A DNA stretch of 64,000 nucleotides from Psychrobacter sp. Ps6 (GCF_022129235.1 NZ_JADQAI010000001.1:310001-374000); one strand, 5' to 3'. Positions 39,499 through 48,941 are shown, counted from the first letter of the stretch. Translations and numbers: made by a program. Notes: a model not told the origin generated them from the sequence alone.

Positions 39499-39993
39499 CT
39501 ATAGCGATACTTCAAATTGCTCGCCGATGTCTTCGGCTGTTTTGCCGTCTTGTAGGGCTGCTGCTGCCATTTTGAACATGTTGATGGTAGAGCTACCACC
39601 TAACCAGCACTCAACGCCATGCGGGACTACTTTGATTAGCTGTACGTTTGGATCTTCTTTACCATGCTCAAAAAACGCATTGTAGACTGGTGACCACAGT
39701 TCTTCTAATTTGTTTTGGTCTGTTGGTAACTCAGCATTGGCGCTGACAGAAACGTAGTCTTTTTCATCTTTAGAAGCATAAGACAGACCAATTTTTTGAT
39801 TGTTCTGGATGTCTTTGACCACGTCTGATGTTTTGTCGCCGATAAACCAGATCTCTTTGCCACCGATACTCGCTTCGCTGGTTGTCATTGGCCAAGCATG
39901 TACGTCACCTTTACTGTTGACGGTGCTTAACATTGCAAATTTTACATCTTTGATAACGTCTTGGATTTTGTCGATTTGTTCTTGCTTATTCAT
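39499..39993 (-). CDS. PNPOx-fold general stress protein 26-like, paralogue 2
   Basis: A 164-residue paralogue of the gene at 38660-39157. Conserved segments are QIDKIQDVIKDVKFAMLST, GGKEIWFIGDKTSDVVKDIQ (20 residues), KDYVSVSANAEL and ELWSPVYNAFFEHGKEDPN, showing the same flavin split-barrel. The differences lie mainly in surface positions and the C-terminal helix. AAGGA lies eight bases before the ATG. Each copy has its own terminator, so they are likely expressed separately, perhaps under different stress conditions (inference). The enzymatic activity is not known. Confidence 0.85.
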   Translation of the reverse strand: MNKQEQIDKIQDVIKDVKFAMLSTVNSKGDVHAWPMTTSEASIGGKEIWFIGDKTSDVVKDIQNNQKIGLSYASKDEKDYVSVSANAELPTDQNKLEELWSPVYNAFFEHGKEDPNVQLIKVVPHGVECWLGGSSTINMFKMAAAALQDGKTAEDIGEQFEVSL

Positions 39994-40436
39994 AGAGGAT
40001 TTCCTTTTCTTTATAGTGATTAGATGGTTAATTGTTTGTAGTAATCATTTTTATTAAAGGTAGATGTAATTCATCTCTGAAAAAACATCGCCTTAACAAC
40101 TGGAACTAGAATACCGACTTATACCACTGCATTTATATAGGTGCCCAGTAATGCGATGTGAGTGTTTGTAAGGAGTATGAGGGTTAGGTAAAAATTGTGA
40201 TATCAGGCATCAAAATAATGAGGCCTAAAATGAAGTCTAAGAAGTATCGAAGTAAAACTGTAGCAGATAATGAGTCAGTTAGACTCGGCATTTAGCACAT
40301 ATGTGATAGTGATAGAAGACAACTTATCGGCAATTTATCTCGGTTTAGACCTGCTTATTATAGGTCTTCTTGTTATAATACCCAGACCATTTACTTAGCA
40401 TGGCAGAGATGCCTTGATCTTACGGATTATGCCTTT
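39994..40436 (+). other. Divergent region upstream of purL
   Basis: 443 bases, no ORF supported. It contains the probable purL -10 (TATAAT, 40374-40379), preceded by the inverted repeat AGACCT (40347-40352) / AGGTCT (40362-40367) in the -35/spacer area, a possible operator. It does not match the E. coli PurR box. Confidence 0.5.
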
Positions 40437-43400
40437 ATGATGACCATCGCCGGACAACCGTTTCTTACCGATTTTCAGACGCAGCAACTCATCAGTCAGT
40501 TCCAGCAAAAAACCGAGCTAAATGTTAGTCAAATAAGTACTCAGCAAGTCTATGTACTCTCACGTGAATTGAGCGGTGATGAGCATAAAAAAGCGCTAGA
40601 TTTACTGGCGGTTGATGCATCAACAACGCTAGATGCGCCGCAAGACAATCAAAGACAAGTCATCGTTGCGCCGCGCTTTGGTACCATCTCACCATGGGCA
40701 AGTAAAGCGACCGATATCTTTAATAACTGTGAAATTAAGATCAATCGTGTTGAGCGTGTCGTTGTTTATACGTTGACCCTCGATGAAAAAACAGACGGCG
40801 ACACAGGCGAAAAACTACCCGTAGACGCTGAGCAGTTGTTGTTTGACCGTATGACTCAGAGCTTGGTTTATGATTTGAGCGATGTCAGTAAATTGTTTGA
40901 CGATCAAGCGCCGGCTTCACTCAATCATATCGATGTCATCGGACAAGGTCAGGCAGCGCTAGAGTCTGCCAATACCGAGTTCGGCTTTGCGTTATCCAGC
41001 GAAGATATTGACTATCTAATGAACGCCTATGTCAATGAGTTGAAACGCAATCCAACTGACGTTGAGCTGATGATGTTTGCACAGGCTAACTCAGAGCATT
41101 GCCGTCATAAGATATTTAATGCTCAGTGGACCGTTGATGGCGAAGTACAGCCAAAATCATTGTTTCAAATGATCAAAAACACGTACCAGTCTAATCCACA
41201 AGGTATTTTATCAGCGTATAAAGACAACGCCGCTGTGATGGCGGGGTCTGATGGCATGCGTTTTTATCCTATCCCAACGGATGCGATGGATGCCAACGCA
41301 ATCCATCCTTATGGATTCCATCAAGAAGACATCGATATCTTGATGAAAGTTGAGACGCACAATCACCCAACGGCAATTGCTCCGTATTCAGGTGCAGCAA
41401 CGGGTTCTGGCGGTGAGATACGTGACGAAGGTGCAACAGGTCGCGGCGGTAAGCCAAAAGCGGGTCTAGCAGGTTTTCATGTGTCGCACTTGCATATCCC
41501 TGAGCTTAGCGAGAAATGGGAGCAGTCAGGTCAGCTGAGCACGCAAGCCTACGGTACGCCAGATCGTATGGCAACCAGCCTTGAGATTATGACCGAAGCG
41601 CCGTTAGGTAGTGCCAATTTTTCAAATGAGTTTGGTCGTCCAAACCTATGCGGTTACTTCCGTAGTTTTCAGCTAGATACCTCTGCGGCAAAAGACGGTA
41701 GCGAGATGCGCGGCTACCATAAGCCAATCATGCTGGCAGGGGGTTACGGCAATATCAAACGCAACTTGATTGAAAAAAATACGATTAAAAAAGGTGATTT
41801 GCTCATTGTTCTGGGTGGCCCTGCGATGCAAATCGGTCTGGGCGGCGGCGCGGCCTCATCGGTCGATAGTGGCGAGCTTGATGAAGGTTTGGATTTTGCT
41901 TCAGTCCAGCGCGATAATGCTGAGATGGAGCGTCGCTGCCAAGAAGTCATCGATCGCTGCTGGGCCCTCGCTGGTGATGATGTAGACGCCAGTAATAACA
42001 GTAAAGACGGCAACCCAATTGTCTCACTACATGACGTAGGCGCAGGTGGTCTGTCTAATGCGATGCCAGAATTGGTCAATGACCATGAAATGGGCGCGCA
42101 TCTGAACTTGCGTAAGATTCCATCATTGGAAGCGGGCATGTCGCCAATGGCAATCTGGTCAAATGAAGCGCAAGAGCGTTATGTGCTCGCGATTCGCCCA
42201 GAGAGCAAAGATCAGTTCGATGCCATCTGTGCCCGTGAGCGCTGTCCATATGCCATCTTGGGCGAGGCGACGGATATCCGTCAGCTCATCGTTGATGATG
42301 AGCTATTGGACGAGCAACCAGTCGATATGCCAATGCAAGTACTGCTCGGCGGTACACCAAAGATGCAGCGCAGCTTTGAGCGTTCTGATAGCACGTTGCC
42401 AGCATTAGAACTTGGTGAAGTTAATTTAGCGGAGTCTATTACCGATGTATTACGTCACCCAACCGTCGCTAGCAAGTCATTCTTGATCAGCATTGGTGAC
42501 CGCTCTATCACTGGTATGGTTGTGCGTGATCAGTATGTGGGTCGCTATCAAGTGCCTGTATCAGATTGCGCGGTGACGGCTTCAGGCTTAGTGGCGCTAG
42601 ATGGTCAGCCAATGAGCGGTGAAGCAATGAGTGTCGGCGAGCGTACGCCTGTTGCGCTTATTAATCCTAAAGCCTCGGCACGTCTGGCAGTGGGTGAAGC
42701 GATTACTAATATCGCGGGCGCACGTATCGCTCAGTTGTCTGATATCACCATGTCGGCGAACTGGATGGCAGCGTGCGGTGATGATGCAGAAGATGCGGCC
42801 CTCTTCGATGCGGTACACGCCGTCGGCGAAGAGCTATGCCCAGCACTCGGTATCGCTATCCCAGTTGGTAAAGACTCGCTATCGATGCGTGCCAACTGGA
42901 GTGATGAAGATGCTGATAATCAAAACCAAGATAAATCAGTCGTCTCGCCAATGAGTTTGGTCGTGACGGCGTTTGCCCCTGTCGTTGATGTGGCAAAAAC
43001 GCTAACCCCTGAGCTAATCAATGGCGACAGCGCGTTTTACCGCATTGACTTGTCTAAAGGTAAACTGCGTCTAGGTGGTTCAATCCTTGCGCAAACGCTC
43101 AGCCAATTGGGTAACGACTGCCCAGATTTAGCGCAGCCAAGCGATTTGATCGACTTCTTTAACTTTATCCAAGCGGGTAATGCGCAAGGCGTCATCAGCG
43201 CTTATCACGATATCGGTGATGGTGGTTTACTAGCGACCATCGCAGAGATGCAGTTCACTAGCCGTCAAGGTATCAAGCTGTCATTAGATGATGACAACTT
43301 ACTCGGTCAGCTGTTCAGTGAAGAGCTAGGCGCGGTCATCCAAGTATTGCCAGAAAATGTCGCGGCGCTCATGCAGTTGGCAGAAGAGTTTAACGTCAGC

Positions 43401-44462
43401 GATATGCTCAGCCTCGTTGGTCAAAGTTCTGAAGAAGACAGCCTATTAATCCAAACGCCTTTGCACATGGGTGACGATACTCTACGCTTTAGCCGTACTG
43501 AATTGCAGCAAGCGTGGACGCAGGTCAGCTATCAAATCGCGCGTCGCCGTGATAACCCAGCGTGCGTACAGCAAGAGTATGACTTGATTAGCGACGCGAG
43601 CCATAAAGGTCTCATCGCTGCGCCAAACTTCGATCTCAATCAAAAAGTGGAAGCGCCTTATGTAAACAGCCGCGCTGATGCTAATAACAGCCAACCAAGA
43701 GTCGCCATCCTGCGCGAGCAAGGCGTCAATGGTCAGACAGAAATGGCAGCAGGCTTTACCCAAGCTGGCTTTGAAGCGGTCGATGTACACATGAGCGACT
43801 TGCTCAGTGGCCGTATCAATCTACGTGACTTCGACGGTCTGGTCGCTTGTGGTGGCTTTAGTTATGGTGACGTACTCGGCGCAGGCTCTGGCTGGGCGAA
43901 CTCTATCTTGTTCCATGACGAGCTACGCATGCAGTTTGTGCGCTTCTTTGCCCGTCCTGATACCTTTAGCTTGGGTGTCTGTAACGGTTGTCAGATGATG
44001 GCACAGTTAAAAGACCTCATCCCAGGTGCAGAAAACTTCCCACGCTTCGTCGCGAACAAATCGGCGCGTTTTGAAGCGCGTACGGTCAACGTAAAAGTTG
44101 AGCGTACCAAGTCGATCCTGTTCAAAGGGATGCAAGACAGCATCTTGCCAATCGCCGTGGCGCATGGTGAAGGCTATGCCACGCTGAATAATACCGAAAT
44201 CGACGGTATGGCAAACCACGGTCAGCTCGCCATGCGTTATGTCGATAGCCAAGGTCATCCAACCGAGACCTATCCGCTCAATCCAAACGGCTCGCTCGGC
44301 GGGGTCACGGGTCTATGTAGCACCGACGGTCGCGTCACTATCATGATGCCGCATCCTGAGCGTAATCTAAAAGCGTATAACCACAGCTGGAAACCAGAAG
44401 AATGGGATGAGGACGGCGCGTGGATGCGTATGTTCCGTAACGCTCGTGCTTGGTTTAGATAG
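40437..44462 (+). CDS. purL: Phosphoribosylformylglycinamidine synthase (large, fused type)
   Basis: Step 4 of purine synthesis: FGAR + Gln + ATP to FGAM. The 1341-residue protein has all domains of the large enzyme: the N-terminal PurS-like domain (1-~190), two AIRS-like ATPase halves (with KVETHNHPTAIAPYSGAATG and later GKDSLSMRANW), and a C-terminal class I glutaminase with Cys1182 (LGVCNGCQMMAQ), His1306 and Glu1308 (MMPHPERN). It is about 45 residues longer than the E. coli protein. Either of two adjacent ATGs could start it; no strong ribosome-binding site is visible. It is monocistronic, with a clear terminator. Confidence 0.97.
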   Translation: MMTIAGQPFLTDFQTQQLISQFQQKTELNVSQISTQQVYVLSRELSGDEHKKALDLLAVDASTTLDAPQDNQRQVIVAPRFGTISPWASKATDIFNNCEIKINRVERVVVYTLTLDEKTDGDTGEKLPVDAEQLLFDRMTQSLVYDLSDVSKLFDDQAPASLNHIDVIGQGQAALESANTEFGFALSSEDIDYLMNAYVNELKRNPTDVELMMFAQANSEHCRHKIFNAQWTVDGEVQPKSLFQMIKNTYQSNPQGILSAYKDNAAVMAGSDGMRFYPIPTDAMDANAIHPYGFHQEDIDILMKVETHNHPTAIAPYSGAATGSGGEIRDEGATGRGGKPKAGLAGFHVSHLHIPELSEKWEQSGQLSTQAYGTPDRMATSLEIMTEAPLGSANFSNEFGRPNLCGYFRSFQLDTSAAKDGSEMRGYHKPIMLAGGYGNIKRNLIEKNTIKKGDLLIVLGGPAMQIGLGGGAASSVDSGELDEGLDFASVQRDNAEMERRCQEVIDRCWALAGDDVDASNNSKDGNPIVSLHDVGAGGLSNAMPELVNDHEMGAHLNLRKIPSLEAGMSPMAIWSNEAQERYVLAIRPESKDQFDAICARERCPYAILGEATDIRQLIVDDELLDEQPVDMPMQVLLGGTPKMQRSFERSDSTLPALELGEVNLAESITDVLRHPTVASKSFLISIGDRSITGMVVRDQYVGRYQVPVSDCAVTASGLVALDGQPMSGEAMSVGERTPVALINPKASARLAVGEAITNIAGARIAQLSDITMSANWMAACGDDAEDAALFDAVHAVGEELCPALGIAIPVGKDSLSMRANWSDEDADNQNQDKSVVSPMSLVVTAFAPVVDVAKTLTPELINGDSAFYRIDLSKGKLRLGGSILAQTLSQLGNDCPDLAQPSDLIDFFNFIQAGNAQGVISAYHDIGDGGLLATIAEMQFTSRQGIKLSLDDDNLLGQLFSEELGAVIQVLPENVAALMQLAEEFNVSDMLSLVGQSSEEDSLLIQTPLHMGDDTLRFSRTELQQAWTQVSYQIARRRDNPACVQQEYDLISDASHKGLIAAPNFDLNQKVEAPYVNSRADANNSQPRVAILREQGVNGQTEMAAGFTQAGFEAVDVHMSDLLSGRINLRDFDGLVACGGFSYGDVLGAGSGWANSILFHDELRMQFVRFFARPDTFSLGVCNGCQMMAQLKDLIPGAENFPRFVANKSARFEARTVNVKVERTKSILFKGMQDSILPIAVAHGEGYATLNNTEIDGMANHGQLAMRYVDSQGHPTETYPLNPNGSLGGVTGLCSTDGRVTIMMPHPERNLKAYNHSWKPEEWDEDGAWMRMFRNARAWFR

Positions 44463-44510
44463 GCTAAGTTGGTTTAAATTATTGTTCTAGACAGCTATTT
44501 TTTAAATGAG

Positions 44511-44537
44511 AAGGTGAGCGTAATGCTCACCTTTTTT
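44511..44537 (+). terminator. Terminator after purL
   Basis: A perfect stem AAGGTGAGC / GCTCACCTT with a 5-base loop, followed by a T-run to 44537. Confidence 0.9.
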
Positions 44538-44576
44538 GTGTTTGAGATTTGGGTTTTTAAAATAAAGGAGCTATTT

Positions 44577-44735
44577 CCCGCCTTCCGCTTGTATCTGCCA
44601 GTCTGGGCGCGGCGCTGGCTACGGTTTGGGTCGTCGCTTGCTTCGCGTCGCCACCCCAAAACCTAGCCATCGCAACTCGCCTAAACTAGCAGGATACCGC
44701 TACAGTCGGGGCTAGCGGTAACATCATGTTCTTGC
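44577..44735. repeat. GC-rich hairpin element upstream of the NACHT gene
   Basis: About 160 GC-rich bases in an otherwise AT-rich spacer. Its core is a long imperfect inverted repeat, GGCTA-C-GGTTT-GGG...CGTCGC against GCGTCGCC-A-CCCCAAAACC-TAGCC (about 44617-44668), around a TTGCTTC loop. The left end reads CCCGCCTTCCGCTTGTATCT. The composition jump and fold suggest a mobile-repeat remnant (REP/MITE-like) or a structured RNA. No ORF fits it. Whether it is dispersed in the genome cannot be told from one copy. Confidence 0.5.
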
Positions 44736-44791
44736 TACTATCAACTGTAGTTTGAACTCAAAATAAAAAAATTCTTTCTTTCATATGAAAG

Positions 44792-44797
44792 TATAAT
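44792..44797 (+). promoter_or_regulatory. Likely -10 element of the NACHT gene
   Basis: A perfect TATAAT at 44792-44797, about 30 bases before the preferred ATG. No good -35 at the standard distance, which hints at low or regulated expression. Confidence 0.4.
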
Positions 44798-44827
44798 ATT
44801 TTAGTCTAAATTGTGATGATTATAAGA

Positions 44828-47800
44828 ATGTCTAAACAGAAAAACACAGCTGGCGGTAGTGCCACTGAAAGAGGAATGGATTTTCAGGCACGCGTAAGTG
44901 CTATCGTACTTACTTGCCTGATTACTGAGAAAACTTTGAGTTGGATTGAAGATAATCCGACTATTATACCTATTAACTGCCAAGCAGAAACTGGCGGTTC
45001 TGGAGATGATATTGCCTTCACCAGTTCCAATGGGAAGTTCTTTGAAGTTCAAGTTAAAAGAGGGTTTAGAAAGGGCGATGACTTATGGGATGCTTTAATA
45101 AAACTTGCCAAAGCAATTGTTTCAAATGACATTAATTATGGGATTTTAGTCGTCTGCCCTGATTCATCTGGAACGATAAGGAAGGACTTAGCTCAAGATA
45201 TTATTAGAATGGGCCAAAATAGATTTGACGGAATTAAAGATATATCAATTGAGTTTAAGAGCAAACTGGAAAATGAAGGACTTAATGTTTCGAGAGTCTG
45301 TTCTTCACTATATATACAAACCGTAAATGCTATCGAAGGAAATAATGACGCTGAATCTCTAGCAAAGAATATGTTAGGTAGTGTTTCAGATGATGGAGAA
45401 AAAGCATGGCAAGTGCTGGTCGAAAACTCTAGAAGAATAATAAAAATCAAAGGAAATTCAACGCTTCAAAGTTGTCACGAGCTTTTAAAAAATAAAGGGA
45501 TAACTATACAGTCAGGGGAAAAAACGAGTATTCAGCTATTCAATAAAGCACACCAGTATAACAAAAATGCTTACGCTGAGATATCAATTCTTAGTGTACC
45601 AAAACCTATTGACTTACAAAGTATATGGATTCCTTTAGAGGCAGCTATTATTAGCGATGAAGAGAATGAAAGTTTAAACTTGGATCTAACTATCGAGAGG
45701 TATCAAAGCTGGTATAAAGAAAGGCGTAATAATGACACTATCATTGATTCCTTCACATTTGGAAGATTCATAAAAAAATGTGTTGTCATAGGTGGCGCTG
45801 GTATAGGAAAAACTACGTTATTTCGTAAACTAGCCCTAGATTATAGTGACGAAGGATATTTTGTTCTATTCGTTAAGTTGTCAAAACTAACGGACATGCT
45901 ATCGGATAGTAGCAAGGGTTTCGAAGAATGCTTGATAGATTGTGCGTTCGATAGAAAGATACAACCTGACAATATCAGTTCCTTGCTACAAAATGCAGTG
46001 ATATTGGCTGATGGTCTAGATGAATGTTTCCAACAGCAATCAGAAATAACTCAATACTTTTCAAAGCTCTCGAAAGACTATCCAGAATCACGGATTTTGA
46101 TATCAACTCGTCCAATAGGATACAAGCTAGGTTTGATAAGCGATTGGCGACGCTATGAACTTAAACCCATTGATGATAAAGGATTTGAAAGTGCAGTAAA
46201 GCAACTAACTTCAGTTATTTCTCCAGAGATAAAGATAGACGAAGCTGTTTTAAAGCAGATAGAAGCCGTCAAAATCAGTCATCTAGTCAAGAGAAACCCG
46301 CTAATTTTGAGTCTGGTTGTTATTCTTGTAAAAAGAGGTATAGAGGCAAATACTAATTATGCTTCTTTGTATAGACAGCTATTCTCTTTAATAGAAACAG
46401 AAAGTCCAAAGCGAGAGGTTTCGGTAAATTTGCCAAGTAGACAATTACGAGAGTTTTTGTATTTGTTAGGATGGATAATATTAAGAGATGGTTATAAGCC
46501 GTTACAAGAGCTGGTTCGGATATGTCATGAAGAGTGGAAAGAAGAGTTGCCACTTCGAAAGTTTGAAGCATACAAAGTGATAGATGATTGTATTGCATAC
46601 TGGGTAGCGAAAGGAATTATTGAAAAAGTTAATGACTTAACAGATGAAACTGTTTTGTTCATACACAAAACGTTAGGTGAGTATGCTGCTGCCGAACATT
46701 TGAAACTTCAAAATATTATTATCCAAGAGCAGTTTATTTTAGAGGCATTTTCAAACCCTCAATATAGTGAAACGCTAACATTCCTTAGTCATTTAGGTTT
46801 AAGCTCTAAGATTTTAGCATTATGGAATGATACATATTCTGCTGATAACAAACCCAAAAATATCAATATATATGATTTCATACTGCACGCAGGTATTGAT
46901 TACAAATCAGATGAAATAGATAGCTTTATAAGTTTGTGTTGGGAAATAACAGAGGATTCTCTTTCTACAAACCGTTATACGAGCGGAGCAATTTTATGTC
47001 ATATTGCGACACGTACATGGGATAAAATTGAATTTAGTGTTAAAAAAAGACTAGACTCTGTTGATAACTGGGTATCTTTTATAGCATTAAATTGTAATTT
47101 AATCGCTACAAAAGAGATAACTTCGAAAGATTTATACACTTGTATTGAAAAATTAGAAGAAATTTTTGAGCCTATTAGAGTAGAAAGGTTTATTAAGAAC
47201 CGAAATCTTACAAAAATACAGATAAAAAACGATTTAATAAAATTACTAATAGAGAAAACATTACAAAATAATAATGAAGAATTTTTAGAAATTATTGAAA
47301 CATATATTCAAAAAGAGAACAATGGTCTTAGTGTTGGGCTAATATCAGATATTATAAAGAAATACTCTAAATATGAAAGATCAATGCCTAACTATAGCTT
47401 TTTAGAATATAGTATTTTTTCTAAAACGATGAAAAGAGAAGTAGCCCCTATCAATCAGGCTTTTAATAGTGAAGATTTTAAAAAACATGAAAAAACTAAA
47501 AATATAAATTTCTTCAACGTTATCATTGGTATTGGGAATAGTATCGATACTATAGTTTTAGATTTTAAAAAAATGATAGAATTGAGTGCTTTGATTAATT
47601 TATCTAGCATAATGGAAATGTATGTACAGGATTTTAACGTATTTTATCCTAACGTTGTAGAAAATGATAGCAGGACATTCATTTTTTCATCATTAGCTAG
47701 ACTTAATAACTTAGACTACGAGGTTGTGCTGAAGCAATCAAATTCAATAGTTAGTAAAATAGGAAAGTTATCAGGTGATGAAAGTTTTATGTATCCAATA

Positions 47801-48748
47801 CATAAGCTACCTCGAGTAGATATTGAGTTCGAAATAGTAAATTCCTTAAATATAGAGTTATTAGTTTGTATTAAAAAACTGATTTTAACTAATGAAAGGT
47901 TTTTAATAGCAAATGCTTGTCGCCTATTCCTATCATATCCTGAATCAGAAAGCTTTGAAATATACTTAGGGCTTATAAAAGATGGAGAAGGTCTATCGCT
48001 TTTATATATAGGTGCTATGAGCGAACATTATCAGAGTCTGGAAAATATCGATAAGATTCAAAACTTATTTTTAGAGAAATTGTTGAACGATAATTTAGCA
48101 AGTGGTTGTGAGTACTTATACCAATATGTTATAGAACCGTATAACGAGAGCCATATTCAAGTAATAATAAAAGGTCTTAACTCAAGAAACCCCATTATTG
48201 CAACTGGAGCAACAGAACTACTTGATAAGATACCACTTAATCTTATAAGCTTAGATGAGGTGAAAGAGCTTTACTTGTTATGGAAAGATATAGAAGAGCC
48301 ATACCCAGTCAAAGGAGGGACTGTTCCACATACTCCAAGAGAAAATTTAGCGAAAATATTGATTAAATATAATTATTATGATGAAATTTTCATACAACAG
48401 ATGATGTTAGATATTAGACCCGATATTAAAAAACAAGCAATACAACCTTTCATTGATTATTGTAAAGACTCAAGTCAGTTAAGACACTGGCTCATAGGCA
48501 AGGTTAAAAGCAAAGAGATAAGTGCAGACTTGCTAAAAAAATGTATTACTGAAGGCAATTTTTTAAAGGATAGTCATCTTGTCTTAGAGCTATTAGATAA
48601 TGAGAGTGCCGATATTCGAGAAAATGCTTTAGAGATTTTAAACACAAAATATATTACTGAATGTAAAATGAAAGCTCATGCAGAAAGGCTATTAAGTGAT
48701 GAAATTATAGAAATCAGAGAATATGCTAAAAAAATCTTAGATACATAG
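44828..48748 (+). CDS. Nuclease-NACHT-HEAT NLR-like protein, putative antiphage defence
   Basis: About 1300 residues; numbers here count from an in-frame GTG at 44813. The ATG at 44828 (MSKQKNTAGG) is preferred, though no strong ribosome-binding site is seen. Residues ~15-200 look like a PD-(D/E)xK nuclease of the Mrr/DUF4297 (Cap4) kind: GGSGDDIAF with Asp65/Asp66, then FFEVQVKRG with Glu78, Gln80 and Lys82. Residues ~320-640 form a NACHT STAND ATPase: Walker A GGAGIGKT (327-334), Walker B with the NACHT-type LADGLDE (Asp400-Glu404), and sensor LISTRP (Arg433). The remaining ~650 residues are helical with HEAT-like repeats near the end (for example NESADIRENALEIL, DEIIEIREYAKKIL), as expected of a ligand-sensing region. 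The gene is AT-rich, single and uninterrupted, lying between purL and tdh. Family knowledge suggests phage sensing, oligomerisation and DNA degradation; that is inference. It could also be called an Avs-like STAND protein. Confidence 0.85.
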   Translation: MSKQKNTAGGSATERGMDFQARVSAIVLTCLITEKTLSWIEDNPTIIPINCQAETGGSGDDIAFTSSNGKFFEVQVKRGFRKGDDLWDALIKLAKAIVSNDINYGILVVCPDSSGTIRKDLAQDIIRMGQNRFDGIKDISIEFKSKLENEGLNVSRVCSSLYIQTVNAIEGNNDAESLAKNMLGSVSDDGEKAWQVLVENSRRIIKIKGNSTLQSCHELLKNKGITIQSGEKTSIQLFNKAHQYNKNAYAEISILSVPKPIDLQSIWIPLEAAIISDEENESLNLDLTIERYQSWYKERRNNDTIIDSFTFGRFIKKCVVIGGAGIGKTTLFRKLALDYSDEGYFVLFVKLSKLTDMLSDSSKGFEECLIDCAFDRKIQPDNISSLLQNAVILADGLDECFQQQSEITQYFSKLSKDYPESRILISTRPIGYKLGLISDWRRYELKPIDDKGFESAVKQLTSVISPEIKIDEAVLKQIEAVKISHLVKRNPLILSLVVILVKRGIEANTNYASLYRQLFSLIETESPKREVSVNLPSRQLREFLYLLGWIILRDGYKPLQELVRICHEEWKEELPLRKFEAYKVIDDCIAYWVAKGIIEKVNDLTDETVLFIHKTLGEYAAAEHLKLQNIIIQEQFILEAFSNPQYSETLTFLSHLGLSSKILALWNDTYSADNKPKNINIYDFILHAGIDYKSDEIDSFISLCWEITEDSLSTNRYTSGAILCHIATRTWDKIEFSVKKRLDSVDNWVSFIALNCNLIATKEITSKDLYTCIEKLEEIFEPIRVERFIKNRNLTKIQIKNDLIKLLIEKTLQNNNEEFLEIIETYIQKENNGLSVGLISDIIKKYSKYERSMPNYSFLEYSIFSKTMKREVAPINQAFNSEDFKKHEKTKNINFFNVIIGIGNSIDTIVLDFKKMIELSALINLSSIMEMYVQDFNVFYPNVVENDSRTFIFSSLARLNNLDYEVVLKQSNSIVSKIGKLSGDESFMYPIHKLPRVDIEFEIVNSLNIELLVCIKKLILTNERFLIANACRLFLSYPESESFEIYLGLIKDGEGLSLLYIGAMSEHYQSLENIDKIQNLFLEKLLNDNLASGCEYLYQYVIEPYNESHIQVIIKGLNSRNPIIATGATELLDKIPLNLISLDEVKELYLLWKDIEEPYPVKGGTVPHTPRENLAKILIKYNYYDEIFIQQMMLDIRPDIKKQAIQPFIDYCKDSSQLRHWLIGKVKSKEISADLLKKCITEGNFLKDSHLVLELLDNESADIRENALEILNTKYITECKMKAHAERLLSDEIIEIREYAKKILDT

Positions 48749-48762
48749 CTATTAACTCGTAG

Positions 48763-48777
48763 AAAACGTGCGTTTTT
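48763..48777 (+). terminator. Weak terminator after the NACHT gene
   Basis: A short hairpin AAAAC / GTTTT with a GTGC loop and a T-run, 15 bases after the stop codon. Confidence 0.3.
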
Positions 48778-48852
48778 ATCTAACTACCCATTGCTTAAAT
48801 GCTCTCTAAGCCTCAACAATCAACTCGTCAATATTATCACTTTTTAATACCC

Positions 48853-48884
48853 AAAAAAAACGGCACTGAAATCAGCGCCGTTTT
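48853..48884 (-). terminator. Terminator after tdh (possibly bidirectional)
   Basis: Minus strand: AAAACGGC(G)CTGA pairs with TCAG(T)GCCGTTTT, followed by a run of Ts. Confidence 0.85.
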
Positions 48885-48941
48885 ATAAGTCGTGATAATG
48901 TAAAAGCTAGCCACGATTCCTCAAATGCTAAATTGCCAAAA

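Noticed and set aside
42631-42954. 107-codon ORF inside purL
   Set aside because: Shadow frame of a strongly conserved gene; no domain.
44577-44735. GC-rich hairpin as a retron ncRNA
   Set aside because: No reverse transcriptase gene is nearby and the layout of a retron msr-msd is not seen.
44801-45052. Antisense 83-codon ORF at the 5' end of the NACHT gene, considered as a second component or antitoxin
   Set aside because: Lies fully within the NACHT 5' region on the other strand, no ribosome-binding site, no domain; the NACHT gene appears to be a single-gene system.
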